Below are positions 1 to 9,569 of a DNA stretch of 64,000 nt, piece after piece. A program made the position numbers and the translations under genes. Positions within the stretch are counted from its first letter, which is position 1. Each line of letters opens with the position of its first letter. This stretch comes from Rhizosaccharibacter radicis (lineage in GTDB: Bacteria; Pseudomonadota; Alphaproteobacteria; Acetobacterales; Acetobacteraceae): contig JAMZEJ010000006.1 of assembly GCA_024508355.1 (NCBI GenBank), forward strand, positions 1 through 64,000, written 5' to 3'. A model generated the notes under the pieces. That model was not told the origin of the DNA, did no database searches, and saw nothing but the letters and a program-made list of their open reading frames with translations.

Positions 1-1
1 C

Positions 2-202
2 CGCGCCTACGGCGCCGGACGCCAGACCTACAGCGAATGGACCGCGGGCTTCACCATCAAGCCCGCCATCCCCCACACCACCCTCGTCGCCCTGCGCCCC
101 GAAATCCGCTGGGACAAGAGCCTCTCCGGCGGACACCCCTTCAACGGCCTCAAGGACAACGGATCCTTCACACTCGCAACCGACATCATCGTCGGATTCT
201 GA
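2..202 (+). CDS. Outer-membrane beta-barrel protein (BBP2/OmpL-like porin), C-terminal 66 residues
   Basis: This is the 3' end of a gene that begins before the window. The frame ending in TGA at 200-202 reads through strands with alternating polar and hydrophobic residues, such as WTAGFTIKP and LVALRPEIRWD. The last residue is phenylalanine, as in proteins inserted by the BAM complex. The pattern GFTIKP...RPEIRWD...FNG...F.LATDIIVGF resembles the end of the putative BBP2 barrel porins common in Acetobacteraceae and other alphaproteobacteria. These are predicted to be outer-membrane channels of uncertain substrate. A GC-rich hairpin follows ten bases after the stop. The family call rests on the C-terminus only. 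Confidence 0.6.
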   Translation, partial: RAYGAGRQTYSEWTAGFTIKPAIPHTTLVALRPEIRWDKSLSGGHPFNGLKDNGSFTLATDIIVGF

Positions 203-211
203 AAACGATGA

Positions 212-237
212 AGGGCGCCGGATCGCTCCGGCGCCCT
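212..237. terminator. Hairpin between convergent genes, probable bidirectional terminator
   Basis: An 11-bp perfect inverted repeat (212-222 with 227-237, arm AGGGCGCCGGA) closes a 4-base TCGC loop. It lies between the porin stop at 202 and the peptidase stop at 264, which face each other. There is no T-run on either side, so strictly it is a strong hairpin placed where a shared terminator is expected; Rho may assist. Confidence 0.6.
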
Positions 238-263
238 CGGGATGCGGCGTCGTCCGGGCGCGC

Positions 264-2336
264 TCAGGGCTTGGTGTGCGCCTCGATCCAGTCCGCGACG
301 GTCTTGTGCCAGAGCAGCGAGTTGGCAGGCTTCAGCACCCAGTGGTTCTCGTCGGGGAAGAACAGGAACCGGCTCTCGATCCCGCGGCGCTGGAGGGCGT
401 CGAACGCGCCCAGCCCTTGTTCCAGCGGGATGCGGTAGTCGCGGCCGCCATGGATGATGAGCTGCGGCTTGTTCCAGGCCGCGACGTGGTTGGCCGGGTT
501 GAAGCGCTCATAGGCGGCGGGGTCTGCCCAGGGCGTATGGCCGGGGCCGCCATGTTCCCATTCGGAGAACCACAGCTCCTCCGTGGAATAGCCCATCATG
601 CGGTCGTCGAACACGCCATCATGGGTGACGAGGCAGCGCCAGGGCTGCGACCAGTTGCCGGCGATCCAGTTCACCATGAACCCGCCATAGGAGGCGCCGA
701 GCGCGCAGGCGCGGTTGCCGTCCAGGAACGGATATTTCGCGAGCGCCGCGGCCCAGCCCTTCTGCAGGTCCTCGAGCGGGCGGTCGCCCCAATGGCCGGA
801 GATCGCATCGGTGAACGCCTGGCCGTAGCCGGTGGAGCCGTGGAAGTCGATCATCACCGCGGCGAAGCCGAGGCCCGCATAGAATTGCGGGTTCCAGCGA
901 TAGCTCCAGTCGTTGCCGAACGATCCTTGCGGGCCGCCATGGATCAGGAAGGCCACCGGGTATTTCCGGCCGGGATCGAATCCGGCGGGCTTCACCAGGT
1001 AGCCGTGCACCGTGTCGTTGTTCCAGCCGGTGAACGAGAACTGCTCGGCCTTGCCGAACTCGACGCCGGCGAGCTGCTTCATGCCGACATGGCTGAGCTC
1101 GGTGGGCGTGCCACCCGTGGCGGGCATGCGCCACACCTCGGCCGGACTGTCGAGCGCGTCGCGGAGATAGACGACGTCGTTGCCCGCGAGGCCGGCGCTG
1201 GTCACGTGGCCGCTCTCGGTGAGAGCCCGCGGCGTGCCGCCATCGGCGGGCAGGGCGAACAGCTTCTGCTGTCCCATCTCCTCGGCGGTGACGAACAGGG
1301 TGCGCCCGTCGCGGCTCCACAGCAGCGATTGCGCCGAGCGGTCCCAGTCCGGGTCGATCTCGCGCGCGCTGCCGTTCCCGAGATCGAGCACCATCACCCC
1401 GAACCGGTCGGCCTCGAAGCCCGGCCGTTTCATGGCGCGCCAGGCGAGGCGGCTGCCGTCGGGCGACACCACCGGCTCCGCGTCCCAGGCCTTGTTGGTC
1501 GCGGTGAGATTCTCGGGCTTGCCGGTGCCGTCGATGGCGGTGCGGAAGATGTCGAAATTGGTGCTCCAGGGCTCCTCGCGCCCGGCCAGGCGCACGGAGA
1601 ACAGCACCGTCTTCCCGTCGGGCGAGATGGTGAAGTCGGCGTCGTCGCCGAACGGCTTGGACGGCGTGTCGCCGTCGAGCCCGGCCATCAGCGGCACCAG
1701 TGCGCCGGTCGTCCGGCCGTTGCCGTCGAGCGCGATGGAGAACAGATGCTGGCGGGTGCCGTCGGCCCATTCGTCCCAGTGGCGCACGAACAGCCGGTCG
1801 TACAGCGTGCCGCTCGCCTTGTCGGCGTGGCGGGCATCGAGCCGCTGGCGGGTGTCGGAAGGCGCTTCCGCATCCGGGAAGACCGCGAGCGACACCACCA
1901 GGTGCCCGTCGTCCGGAGCGACCGCGAAGGCCTGCACGTCGAGCGGCAGGTGCGTCACCTGTGTCGCCGGGCCGCCCGCCACCGGCAGGCGCCAGACCTG
2001 CGCCGTGCCGCCGCGTCCTGACAGCACGAACAGGAAGCGCCCGTCGCGCGACCATCGGGGATCGCTGCTGCCCGATTTCGGATCGAGCACCACCGGCTCC
2101 TTCGAGCCGTCATGCCCGTCGAGCAGGGCGACGTGCTGCACGCCCTTGTTCCTGCCGAGATCGGTGGAGCGGATCGTCACGGCGATCCGCGATCCGTCGG
2201 GCGACGGCCTTGGATCGGACAGCCGGTCCATGGTCACCAGATCCTGGCTGGTGAAGGGACGGGCGAGGGCGCTGGTGCCGGCAAGCAGCAGCAACGGCAG
2301 GGCGGCGACGCGGGTCGCGGCGGCGATGCGGATCAT
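264..2336 (-). CDS. Secreted S9-family prolyl oligopeptidase / dipeptidyl-peptidase-like serine peptidase
   Basis: The 690-residue protein begins with a signal peptide (residues 1-25, hydrophobic LPLLLLAG core, probable cleavage after ALA), so it is exported to the periplasm. Residues of about 30-430 carry beta-propeller repeats of the type SPDGSRIA, SRDGRFLF and SPDGKTVL. The C-terminal alpha/beta-hydrolase domain has the nucleophile in GASYGG (Ser549), the acid in HGGRDYRIP (Asp633) and the histidine in ENHW (His665), so the triad is complete and correctly ordered. Family members cleave short peptides, often releasing N-terminal dipeptides or oligopeptides; the exact specificity cannot be read from sequence. 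The gene is single, divergent from the AEC permease across 195 bases. Confidence 0.9.
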   Translation of the reverse strand: MIRIAAATRVAALPLLLLAGTSALARPFTSQDLVTMDRLSDPRPSPDGSRIAVTIRSTDLGRNKGVQHVALLDGHDGSKEPVVLDPKSGSSDPRWSRDGRFLFVLSGRGGTAQVWRLPVAGGPATQVTHLPLDVQAFAVAPDDGHLVVSLAVFPDAEAPSDTRQRLDARHADKASGTLYDRLFVRHWDEWADGTRQHLFSIALDGNGRTTGALVPLMAGLDGDTPSKPFGDDADFTISPDGKTVLFSVRLAGREEPWSTNFDIFRTAIDGTGKPENLTATNKAWDAEPVVSPDGSRLAWRAMKRPGFEADRFGVMVLDLGNGSAREIDPDWDRSAQSLLWSRDGRTLFVTAEEMGQQKLFALPADGGTPRALTESGHVTSAGLAGNDVVYLRDALDSPAEVWRMPATGGTPTELSHVGMKQLAGVEFGKAEQFSFTGWNNDTVHGYLVKPAGFDPGRKYPVAFLIHGGPQGSFGNDWSYRWNPQFYAGLGFAAVMIDFHGSTGYGQAFTDAISGHWGDRPLEDLQKGWAAALAKYPFLDGNRACALGASYGGFMVNWIAGNWSQPWRCLVTHDGVFDDRMMGYSTEELWFSEWEHGGPGHTPWADPAAYERFNPANHVAAWNKPQLIIHGGRDYRIPLEQGLGAFDALQRRGIESRFLFFPDENHWVLKPANSLLWHKTVADWIEAHTKP

Positions 2337-2531
2337 GGGCGCAAGCGGTTAAGGGGTCGGCCGGGTCGCGTCCAGAGCCCGGATCGCCGGCGGTCGGGGG
2401 CGGCGGCCCAGGCATGGCCCGATCCTGGGCGGGAAGGTGGGCCGCCCCGCGCGCCGAGAGCATCGTTGCGCGGGCAGCCCGCGCCCGGTGCGGCTGGCGG
2501 CCGCCGCGGTTCGTGGCTAGCGTCCGGGCGC

Positions 2532-3509
2532 ATGAACAGCGTGTCGCAGGCCCTGGCGCCCGTGGTGGTCACCTTGGCACTCGGGATCCTCGCCGGCTGG
2601 CGCGGCCTGTTCGACGCCGGGGAAGCGGCGGCGATCAACCGCATGGTGCTGCGGTTCTGCCTGCCGCTGGCGCTGTTCGCGGGCATCATGAACATGTCCC
2701 GCGAGGCGGTGCTGTCGTCCGGCCCGCTGGCGATGCTGATCCTGTTCGGCATGCTGGGCGGCTATGGCGCCGCGCTGCTGCTGGCGTGGCGGGTCGCCGG
2801 CAGGGGGTTGACGGCGTCCGTGCTGCAGGCGCTGGCGATCGGCAACCCGTCGGTGCCGTTCATCGGCACCGTGGTGCTGGGCACCATCGTGGGGCCGACC
2901 AGCGCGCTGCCGATCTCGCTGGCGAGCCTGACCATCAACATCGTGCTGGTGCCGGCCACGCTTCTGCTGCTCGCGGCCGACCCGGACCGGGACGACGCGG
3001 CCCGTGACGGTGTGGCTGATGGAATCCGCCCGACGCCTGCACCCGCGGGCGCTCCCGGCCTGGGGAGCCATCTGCGGCACGCGCTGGGCGAGCCGGTGGT
3101 GTGGGCGCCGGTGCTGGCCCTGCTGCTGGTGCTGTGCGGCCTGCGGATGCCGCACGCCCTGCTGCCCAACTTCACCCTGCTGGGGCAGGCGACGGGCGGG
3201 GTGGCGTTGTTCGCCGCCGGCGTGATCCTGTTCCTCAACCGTCCGTCCCTCGACCGGGCGGTGGTGGCGAGCGTGCTGGCGCGCAACGTCCTGGTGCCCT
3301 GCGCGGTGTGGGGTGTCGCCCTGGGGGCCGGCGTCGGCCAGGCCGTGTTGCGGGAGGCGGTGGTGACCATGTCCATGCCGACGGCGTCCATGGTGGTGAT
3401 CCTGGCCAGCCGGGTCGATCGCGGGCAGCGGGAAGCGTCCTCGGTGTTGTTCTTCTCGACCGTCCTGTCGGTGGCCACCATGGCGGTCTTCATCGTCGCC
3501 ACGGGATGA
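2532..3509 (+). CDS. AEC-family (auxin efflux carrier-like) permease
   Basis: This is a 325-residue integral membrane protein with about ten hydrophobic segments. An N-terminal helix runs through VVVTLALGILAGW, and two five-helix halves are separated by a hydrophilic stretch near residues 155-180. The LRFCLPLALFAGI segment and the C-terminal MSMPTASMVVILA segment are typical of the AEC / malonate transporter (MdcF) group, which move organic acids or related anions across the inner membrane. The ATG at 2532 puts the first helix at the usual place. Upstream frame continues without a better start. The substrate is unknown and no neighbouring enzyme points to one. A GC-rich hairpin (8-bp arms, 2468-2484) lies in the upstream gap. 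Confidence 0.85.
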   Translation: MNSVSQALAPVVVTLALGILAGWRGLFDAGEAAAINRMVLRFCLPLALFAGIMNMSREAVLSSGPLAMLILFGMLGGYGAALLLAWRVAGRGLTASVLQALAIGNPSVPFIGTVVLGTIVGPTSALPISLASLTINIVLVPATLLLLAADPDRDDAARDGVADGIRPTPAPAGAPGLGSHLRHALGEPVVWAPVLALLLVLCGLRMPHALLPNFTLLGQATGGVALFAAGVILFLNRPSLDRAVVASVLARNVLVPCAVWGVALGAGVGQAVLREAVVTMSMPTASMVVILASRVDRGQREASSVLFFSTVLSVATMAVFIVATG

Positions 3510-3574
3510 GGGCGCGCAGAGATTTCACGGTCCGGCCTATTTCAGCCGCTCCGCGTCCTGGCTAGGGTCGCCTC

Positions 3575-5935
3575 ATGGAGATCGACGGGAACGCGGGTGT
3601 GGCCGGAAGCGGACGGAAACGGGGCCGGGCGGCCGCGCGGCCGTTGAAGACGGCGGATGCTTCCCCCGCGAGGCCGCGCCGGGCGGCCCGGGCCGCCAAA
3701 CCCGCGGCGGCGGACGCCCCCCCCGTCGCGCCGGCCGTGGTCGACAAGCCGGCCGTTCCGCCGATCGATCCGTCGTCGCCCGAGCGCTTCATCAACCGCG
3801 AGCTGAGCTGGCTGGACTTCAACCAGCGCGTGGTGGAGGAAGCGGGCAACAACAATCATCCGCTGCTGGAACGCGTCAGGTTCCTGAGCATCAGCGCCGG
3901 CAACCTGGACGAATTCTATTCCGTGCGCGTCGCTGGGCTGGTGGTGCAGGTGCGCGAAGGGCTGGCCGCCAGGTCGCCCGACGGCCGCACCCCGGCCCAG
4001 CAGGTGGCCGCCGTGGACGAGCGGGCCCGGTCCCTGCTGGGCGAGCAGCAGCGCATCTGGAAGGGCTTGTGCGAGGCGCTGGGCGAACAGCGCATCCACG
4101 TGCTCGACGTCGCGGCGCTGGACGAGGCGGACCGGACCTGGGCCGAGACCTGGTTCATGGAACGGGTGTTTCCCATCCTGACGCCGCTCGCCATCGATCC
4201 GGCGCATCCGTTCCCGTTCATTCCCAACATGGGACAGGTGCTGGCGCTGCGCTTGCTGCGAGACGGCGACGAGCGCACCGCGATGAGCGGGCTGATCATG
4301 CTGCCCTCGCAGCTCGAACGCTTCGTGCGGCTGCCGCGGCGCACGCCCGAGGAGGGCGAGGACCAGGCGCGTCCCGGCACGCGTTTCGTGCTGCTGGAGG
4401 ACGTGATCGGGCTGTTCCTGGACCGGCTGTTCCCGGGCTTCCACGTCGACGGCTCGGGCATGTTCCGCGTGATCCGCGACACGGACGTGGAGTTCGAGGA
4501 GGAAGCGGAGGATCTGGTGCGGTCCTACGAATCCGCGCTGAAGCGGCGCCGGCGCGGGGTGGTGATCCATCTCGACGTGCAGGCGCGGATGCCGGAATCG
4601 CTGGCGACCCTGGTGGCGGACGAGCTCGACGTGCCGCCGGGCGAGGTGCAGGTCCATGAGGGGCTGGTGGGGGTCGTGGACGTCAAGCAGGTGATCGTGG
4701 ACGACCGTCCCGACCTGCTGTTCAAGCCCTACGCTCCCCGTTTCCCGGAACGGGTGCGCGATTTCGGCGGCGACTGCTTCGCGGCCATCCGGGCCAAGGA
4801 CATCGTGGTCCACCATCCGTTCGAGAGCTTCGACGTGGTGGTGCAGTTCCTCCGCCAGGCGGCGCTCGATCCGGCGGTGGTGGCCATCAAGCAGACGCTC
4901 TACCGCACCTCGCGCGACAGCCCGATCGTCAAGGCGCTGATCGAGGCGGCGGAGGTCGGCAAGTCGGTCACCGCGATGGTGGAGCTGCGCGCGCGCTTCG
5001 ACGAGGAAGCCAACATCCGGCTGGCGCGCACGCTGGAAGCGGCCGGCGTGCAGGTGGTGTTCGGGTTCGCCGAGCTGAAGACGCACGCCAAGCTCAGCCT
5101 GGTGGTGCGGCGCGAGGGCGGCACGCTGCGCTCGTACGCGCATTTCGGCACCGGCAACTACCATCCGATCACGGCGCGCATCTACACCGACCTCAGCTTC
5201 TTCACCTGCGACCCTGCGCTGGCGCGGGATTCGGCGCGGCTGTTCAACTACATGACCGGCTATGCCAAGCCGGCGGCGATGGAAGCGATCTCGTTCAGTC
5301 CGCTCACCATCCGGTCCACGCTGCTCGAGCTGATCGACAAGGAGACCGAGCACGCGCGCGCCGGCCGCAACGGCTCCATCTGGCTCAAGATGAACTCCAT
5401 GGTCGATGACGAGCTGATCGACCGCCTCTATGCCGCTTCAAACGCCGGCGTGCGCGTCATGGCGGTGGTGCGTGGGATCTGCTGCCTCCGGCCGGGCGTG
5501 CCCGGCCTGTCGGAGAACATCCAGGTCAAGTCGATCGTCGGCCGTTTCCTGGAGCACAGCCGCATCTTCGTGTTCGGCAACGGACACCGCCTGCCGAGCC
5601 GGGACGCGTCGGTGTTCATCTCGTCGGCCGACTGGATGGCGCGCAACATGGACTGGCGGGTGGAAAGCATGGTTCCCGTCCGCAATCCGACCGTGCATGC
5701 CCAGGTGCTCGACCAGATCATGGTGATGGACCTGAAGGACACGCTGCAATCCTGGCAGCTCGGCCCCGACGGGGTGTGGCGGCGGCTGGAGCCGGGGGCC
5801 AAGCCCTTCTCGGCGCATCGCTACTTCATGACCAATCCATCCCTGTCCGGCCGTGGCTCCGCCGCGCGCGGGGCCCAGGTGCTGCCCGTGGCGCGTCCGC
5901 TGCCGCGCCGGCCCGACCGCATCCTGCAGGACTGA
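3575..5935 (+). CDS. ppk1: Polyphosphate kinase 1
   Basis: Ppk1 reversibly transfers the gamma phosphate of ATP onto inorganic polyphosphate. The 786-residue protein has a disordered Ala/Lys/Pro-rich N-terminus (1-68), then the N-terminal domain opening with [16 protein letters not shown], as in all Ppk1. The catalytic domains carry both conserved histidines, in KTHAKL (His504) and [10 protein letters not shown] (His523). The usual length is 690-740 residues, so the excess lies in the N-terminal tail. The start at 3575 is supported by AGGG eight bases upstream; no later ATG falls before the conserved domain. The ppx gene follows after six bases, so synthesis and breakdown of polyphosphate are co-transcribed. 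Confidence 0.96.
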   Translation: MEIDGNAGVAGSGRKRGRAAARPLKTADASPARPRRAARAAKPAAADAPPVAPAVVDKPAVPPIDPSSPERFINRELSWLDFNQRVVEEAGNNNHPLLERVRFLSISAGNLDEFYSVRVAGLVVQVREGLAARSPDGRTPAQQVAAVDERARSLLGEQQRIWKGLCEALGEQRIHVLDVAALDEADRTWAETWFMERVFPILTPLAIDPAHPFPFIPNMGQVLALRLLRDGDERTAMSGLIMLPSQLERFVRLPRRTPEEGEDQARPGTRFVLLEDVIGLFLDRLFPGFHVDGSGMFRVIRDTDVEFEEEAEDLVRSYESALKRRRRGVVIHLDVQARMPESLATLVADELDVPPGEVQVHEGLVGVVDVKQVIVDDRPDLLFKPYAPRFPERVRDFGGDCFAAIRAKDIVVHHPFESFDVVVQFLRQAALDPAVVAIKQTLYRTSRDSPIVKALIEAAEVGKSVTAMVELRARFDEEANIRLARTLEAAGVQVVFGFAELKTHAKLSLVVRREGGTLRSYAHFGTGNYHPITARIYTDLSFFTCDPALARDSARLFNYMTGYAKPAAMEAISFSPLTIRSTLLELIDKETEHARAGRNGSIWLKMNSMVDDELIDRLYAASNAGVRVMAVVRGICCLRPGVPGLSENIQVKSIVGRFLEHSRIFVFGNGHRLPSRDASVFISSADWMARNMDWRVESMVPVRNPTVHAQVLDQIMVMDLKDTLQSWQLGPDGVWRRLEPGAKPFSAHRYFMTNPSLSGRGSAARGAQVLPVARPLPRRPDRILQD

Positions 5936-5941
5936 CCGCCC

Positions 5942-7441
5942 ATGTCCGGTAACGCTTTTTCGGGCGCGCGGCCGCCGCGCTCCGCCGTGATCGATCTCGG
6001 GTCCAACTCGGTGCGCCTCGTGGTGTTCGAGGGGGTCGCGCGCAATCCGCTCACCATCTTCAACGAGAAGGCGACCCTGCGTCTCGGGCGTGGGCTCGAC
6101 GGCACCGGGCGGCTGAACGAGGACGGCGTGCGGCAGGCGGTCGCCGTGATGACCCGGTTCAACGCGGTCGCGCGCGGCATGGAGGCTGCCCCGTTCGAGG
6201 TGCTGGCCACCGCGGCCGTGCGCGACGCCTCCAACGGTCCCGCCTTCGTGGACTCGATGCGCGAACTGCTGCCAGGCGTGCCGATCCGCATCCTGAGCGG
6301 AGAAGAGGAGGCCGATTATTCGGCGATCGGCGTGCTGTGCGGCCTGCCCGACGCCGACGGGGTGATGGCCGATATCGGCGGCGGCTCGCTGGAGCTGGTG
6401 CGGCTGGAGAATGGCGGCTACGCGCACGGCCAGACGCTGAAGCTCGGCGTGATCCGGCTGGGCGACCGGGCCGGCGGCGATCCGGAGCGTGCGCGCGCCA
6501 TCGTGGAGGACGATCTCGCGCCGCTGGACTGGCTGCGGGACTGTTCCGGCCGCACCCTGTATCTGGTGGGCGGGGCGTTCCGGGCGCTGGCGCGGCTTCA
6601 GATCGCGCGCACCGCCTACCCGCTCAACATCGTCCACCAGTTCGAGCTCGACATCGAGGCGGCGCGCGAGATGTGCGCCTGGATGATGAGTGCCTCGCGG
6701 CGCACGCTAGAGCGGCTGCCGGGCGCGCCCCGCCGGCGGCTGGACGATCTGCCGTTCGCCGCCATCGTGCTGCGGCGGCTACTGCGGCGTATCCAGCCGG
6801 CGCGGGTGGTGTTCTGCGTCGACGGGCTTCGCGAGGGCTGGTACATGCGCCACGTGGCGCCGGAGCTGCGCGGTGCCGATCCGCTGCGGGCCGCCGCGGA
6901 GGAGATGGGGAAGCGGCTCGGGCGGCTGGACAGCCTGCCCCCGGCGTTGATCGACTGGACCGCGACCCTGTTCGGCGCGGAAACCCCCCACGATCGCCGT
7001 CTGCGCGAGGCCGCGTGCTGGATGTCCGATACCGGGGCGTACGATCATCCGGAATATCGCGCCGAGCAGGTGTTCCTGCGCGTGCTGCGACAGCCGGGCA
7101 TGGCGTTCGACCATCCGACGCGGGCGTTTCTCGCGCTGACGCTCGCCATGCGGTACGAGGCCGAACCGGATCACGAGTTCCTGCAGCCCGCCCGGCGGTT
7201 GCTTGATCCGGCCGGCTTCCGTCGCGCCGAGGTGCTGGGGCTGGCTCTCCGCCTCGCCTACACCGTGTGCGCGGGCATTCCGGAGCTTCTGGATGGCATC
7301 GGGCTTTCCGTTGGCGTCGGCAACCGGCTGGTGCTGCGCTGTGCCGCGGGCCGTCGGGCGGTGACCGGCGACAGCGTGTCGCGCCGGCTGGACAGGCTGG
7401 CCCTGGCGCTCGGTCTGCAGGCGGAGATCGTCGAGGCATGA
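5942..7441 (+). CDS. ppx: Exopolyphosphatase / Ppx-GppA family phosphatase
   Basis: The 499-residue protein belongs to the ASKHA fold. The first phosphate-binding motif is AVIDLGSNSVRLVV (near residue 17), followed by the acidic LSGEEEADYS segment (about 118) and the second glycine loop ADIGGGSLELV (about 142). The C-terminal HD-like region (about 310-499) matches the longer Ppx form rather than a short GppA. It hydrolyses terminal phosphates from polyphosphate and perhaps pppGpp. The gene sits six bases behind ppk1 and its stop overlaps the start of the next gene by four bases, which indicates one operon with coupled translation. Confidence 0.92.
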   Translation: MSGNAFSGARPPRSAVIDLGSNSVRLVVFEGVARNPLTIFNEKATLRLGRGLDGTGRLNEDGVRQAVAVMTRFNAVARGMEAAPFEVLATAAVRDASNGPAFVDSMRELLPGVPIRILSGEEEADYSAIGVLCGLPDADGVMADIGGGSLELVRLENGGYAHGQTLKLGVIRLGDRAGGDPERARAIVEDDLAPLDWLRDCSGRTLYLVGGAFRALARLQIARTAYPLNIVHQFELDIEAAREMCAWMMSASRRTLERLPGAPRRRLDDLPFAAIVLRRLLRRIQPARVVFCVDGLREGWYMRHVAPELRGADPLRAAAEEMGKRLGRLDSLPPALIDWTATLFGAETPHDRRLREAACWMSDTGAYDHPEYRAEQVFLRVLRQPGMAFDHPTRAFLALTLAMRYEAEPDHEFLQPARRLLDPAGFRRAEVLGLALRLAYTVCAGIPELLDGIGLSVGVGNRLVLRCAAGRRAVTGDSVSRRLDRLALALGLQAEIVEA

Positions 7442-8253
7442 GGCGCCGGAGTTGGCGACGGTGGCTGCTGCCGGCCGTCCTGTTGTTCGGAGGCGCGGCG
7501 GGGCCGCTGCGGCTGCACGATCCGAACGTGCTGTGGAAGATCGTGCATGACCGCTGCGTGCCGGAGATGGCCAGCACGGGGTCGCCATCGCCCTGCATCA
7601 GCGTGACGCTGGATGGCGGCGCGGCGCACGGCTTCGCCGTGCTCAAGGACATCCGGGGCCAGACGCAATACCTGCTGATCCCGACCGCGCGCATCACCGG
7701 CATCGAGTCGCCCGCCCTGTTGCGGCCGGGCGCCACCAACTATTTCGCCCGCGCCTGGGACATCCGCGACCTTACGGAAAAGCGCGCGGGACACGAACTG
7801 CCGGACGCCGACATCCTGCTCGCGATCAACTCGCGGCGCGGGCGCACCCAGGATCAGCTGCACATCCATGTCGACTGCATCCGGCCCGACGTGCTCGCGG
7901 CGTTGCGGCGGATGGCCCCGGGCGTGGGTGACGGCTGGCGGGAGTTGCCCGAGCCGCTGGTGGGCCACCGCTATCGCGCGATGTGGATCGCGCCGGATGC
8001 GCTGGACTCCCAAGATCCGTTCCGGCTGCTGGCGGCCTCGCTCGGGGGCGATCCGGCCACCCTGTCCCGGCGGATGGCGCGGCATACGCTGGCCCTCACG
8101 GGCAGCCCTGTGCCCGGACGTCCGGGCTTCCTCTTGCTGGATTCCACGGCCGGCATGGGATCGTTCCGTTTGACGCCCGCAATCGATTTCGGCCCCGGGT
8201 CGGCGGAGGAACTGGAGGATCATTCCTGCCGGATCGCGTCCGGAGGGACCTGA
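7438..8253 (+). CDS. cdh: CDP-diacylglycerol diphosphatase (Cdh-like)
   Basis: The ATG at 7438 overlaps the ppx stop (ATGA), which fixes the start although the frame is open upstream. The 271-residue product starts with an N-terminal signal anchor (RRWLLPAVLLFGGAAG) and has the Cdh pattern LWKIVHDRC near the mature start, YLLIPTARITGIESP, and the HIT-superfamily motif QDQLHIHVDC. Cdh hydrolyses CDP-diacylglycerol to CMP and phosphatidate at the inner membrane, so it may tune phospholipid precursor pools. Its coupling to the polyphosphate genes is notable. Family assignment is firm; the physiological role is inferred. Confidence 0.87.
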   Translation: MRRRSWRRWLLPAVLLFGGAAGPLRLHDPNVLWKIVHDRCVPEMASTGSPSPCISVTLDGGAAHGFAVLKDIRGQTQYLLIPTARITGIESPALLRPGATNYFARAWDIRDLTEKRAGHELPDADILLAINSRRGRTQDQLHIHVDCIRPDVLAALRRMAPGVGDGWRELPEPLVGHRYRAMWIAPDALDSQDPFRLLAASLGGDPATLSRRMARHTLALTGSPVPGRPGFLLLDSTAGMGSFRLTPAIDFGPGSAEELEDHSCRIASGGT

Positions 8254-8349
8254 GGGCGGGGCTCCCGCCCGGAGCGGCGCAGTTCCCGGCAAACCAGGAT
8301 CGGCACACGGCCGGTCCGGGAAATCCAATGATTGAGAGCGGACCGTGTT

Positions 8350-8374
8350 CCCTGCTAACCAGGGCTGCTATATC
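8350..8374 (+). promoter_or_regulatory. Candidate promoter and operator-like inverted repeat of the desaturase gene
   Basis: CCCTG (8350-8354) and CAGGG (8360-8364) form a 5-bp inverted repeat around CTAAC. It is followed at once by TGCTATATC, an extended -10-like element with the hexamer at 8369-8374. A start near 8381 would leave about 12 bases before the ATG at 8393. The inverted repeat would then lie just upstream of the -10 element, where a repressor could act. This is read from sequence alone. Confidence 0.4.
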
Positions 8375-8392
8375 AAACAGGTCGGAAATCAG

Positions 8393-9409
8393 ATGTCGAC
8401 GAGCGTTGTTCCGGCTGGACCGGCGGAAGCGCCCGATCTGGCGTCTCTGAAGACCTATCAGAAGCCCTCATGGCGGTCCGCCGTCTGGCAGCTCTTCACC
8501 ACCTTCGGCCTGTACTTGTCGACAGTCGCCGCGGCCTACGTCGCCGCCCGGCATTCGGTGCTGCTGGTTCTGCTTCTGTCGCTGCCAGCCAGCGGACTGA
8601 TCGTGCGCATCTTCATGCTGCAGCATGATTGCGGTCACCGTTCCTTCGTGCCGTCGTCCCGGGCCAACAGCATCATCGGCTCGGCGTGCAGCCTCGTCAC
8701 CTGGACCCCGTTCGCCTATTGGCGGCGGCTGCATGCCCGGCACCACGGCAGCTGGAATAACCTCGATGATCGCGGGATTCCCGCCGACTTCTTCTCGGAC
8801 TGCCTGACGCTCGATGAGTATCGCGCGCTCGGCCCGTTCCGGAAGGTCCTTTATCGTCTGACGCACCATCCGATGCTGATGCATGTGATCCTGCCACCGG
8901 TGGTGTTCCTGCTGCTCTACAGGCTGCCGTTCGACATGCCGGCGTCGTTCCGCAAGGAGCGCCTCAGCGTGGGACTGCTCAACCTGTGCCTGTGCGCGAT
9001 GTTCGGGGCGCTGGTGTGGTGGTTCGGCTGGAAGACGGTGCTGCTGGTGCATCTTCCGGCGATGATCCTCGCGGCAGTCATCGGAATCTGGCTGTTCTCG
9101 GTGCAGCACCGCTTCGAGGAATCGCAGTGGGCGACCGACGAGAACTGGAACTTCAGCCATGCCGCGATCCACGGCACGTCCTATCTGCGGCTGCCGCGCG
9201 TGCTGCAATGGTTCAGCGGCAATATCGGCCTGCATCATATCCATCATCTGCGACCCGGCATCCCGAACTACCGGCTCGAAGCCTGCCAGCGGAACTGTTC
9301 GGACGTCGCGGACCGGGCCACGGTGCTCTCGCTCCGCGAAGCGATCCGGGCGCCGAGCTTCGTGCTCTGGGACGCCGAGCTGAAGCGCATGGTGCCGTTC
9401 CCGACCTGA
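8393..9409 (+). CDS. Membrane fatty acid desaturase
   Basis: This 338-residue membrane di-iron desaturase has the three histidine boxes HDCGH (78-82), HARHH (114-118) and HHIHH (281-285). Hydrophobic pairs lie at about 33-75 and 155-220. The third box, LHHIHHLRPGIPNYRL, matches bacterial acyl-lipid desaturases of the delta-12/omega-6 type, which introduce a cis double bond into membrane-bound acyl chains using O2 and an electron donor. An in-frame GTG exists at 8345, but it lies upstream of the candidate -10 element, so ATG 8393 is preferred. The gene stands alone. A role in membrane fluidity is inference; regioselectivity cannot be stated. Confidence 0.9.
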   Translation: MSTSVVPAGPAEAPDLASLKTYQKPSWRSAVWQLFTTFGLYLSTVAAAYVAARHSVLLVLLLSLPASGLIVRIFMLQHDCGHRSFVPSSRANSIIGSACSLVTWTPFAYWRRLHARHHGSWNNLDDRGIPADFFSDCLTLDEYRALGPFRKVLYRLTHHPMLMHVILPPVVFLLLYRLPFDMPASFRKERLSVGLLNLCLCAMFGALVWWFGWKTVLLVHLPAMILAAVIGIWLFSVQHRFEESQWATDENWNFSHAAIHGTSYLRLPRVLQWFSGNIGLHHIHHLRPGIPNYRLEACQRNCSDVADRATVLSLREAIRAPSFVLWDAELKRMVPFPT

Positions 9410-9569
9410 CGAGGCCGGGCATCCCGGAGACGCCGGGGTAGGACAGCGCCGAGGTGCCTGGAGACACGCTGCCGCTTGGCGGACGCGCCTCGGCGCCACA
9501 AGAGGACGGACCGTTCAAGCACCGGCGAAACCAGCTAGTCTGGGTGCGAAACGACGGAACGTGACGGTG

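Noticed and set aside
2468..2484. Hairpin GCGCGGGC-A-GCCCGCGC upstream of the AEC permease
   Set aside because: The centre is one base, too small for a stable loop, and such dyads arise by chance in this base composition. No T-run follows.
8345..8392. GTG 8345 as the start of the desaturase
   Set aside because: It lies before the candidate -10 element and adds 16 residues unlike the family; ATG 8393 fits better.
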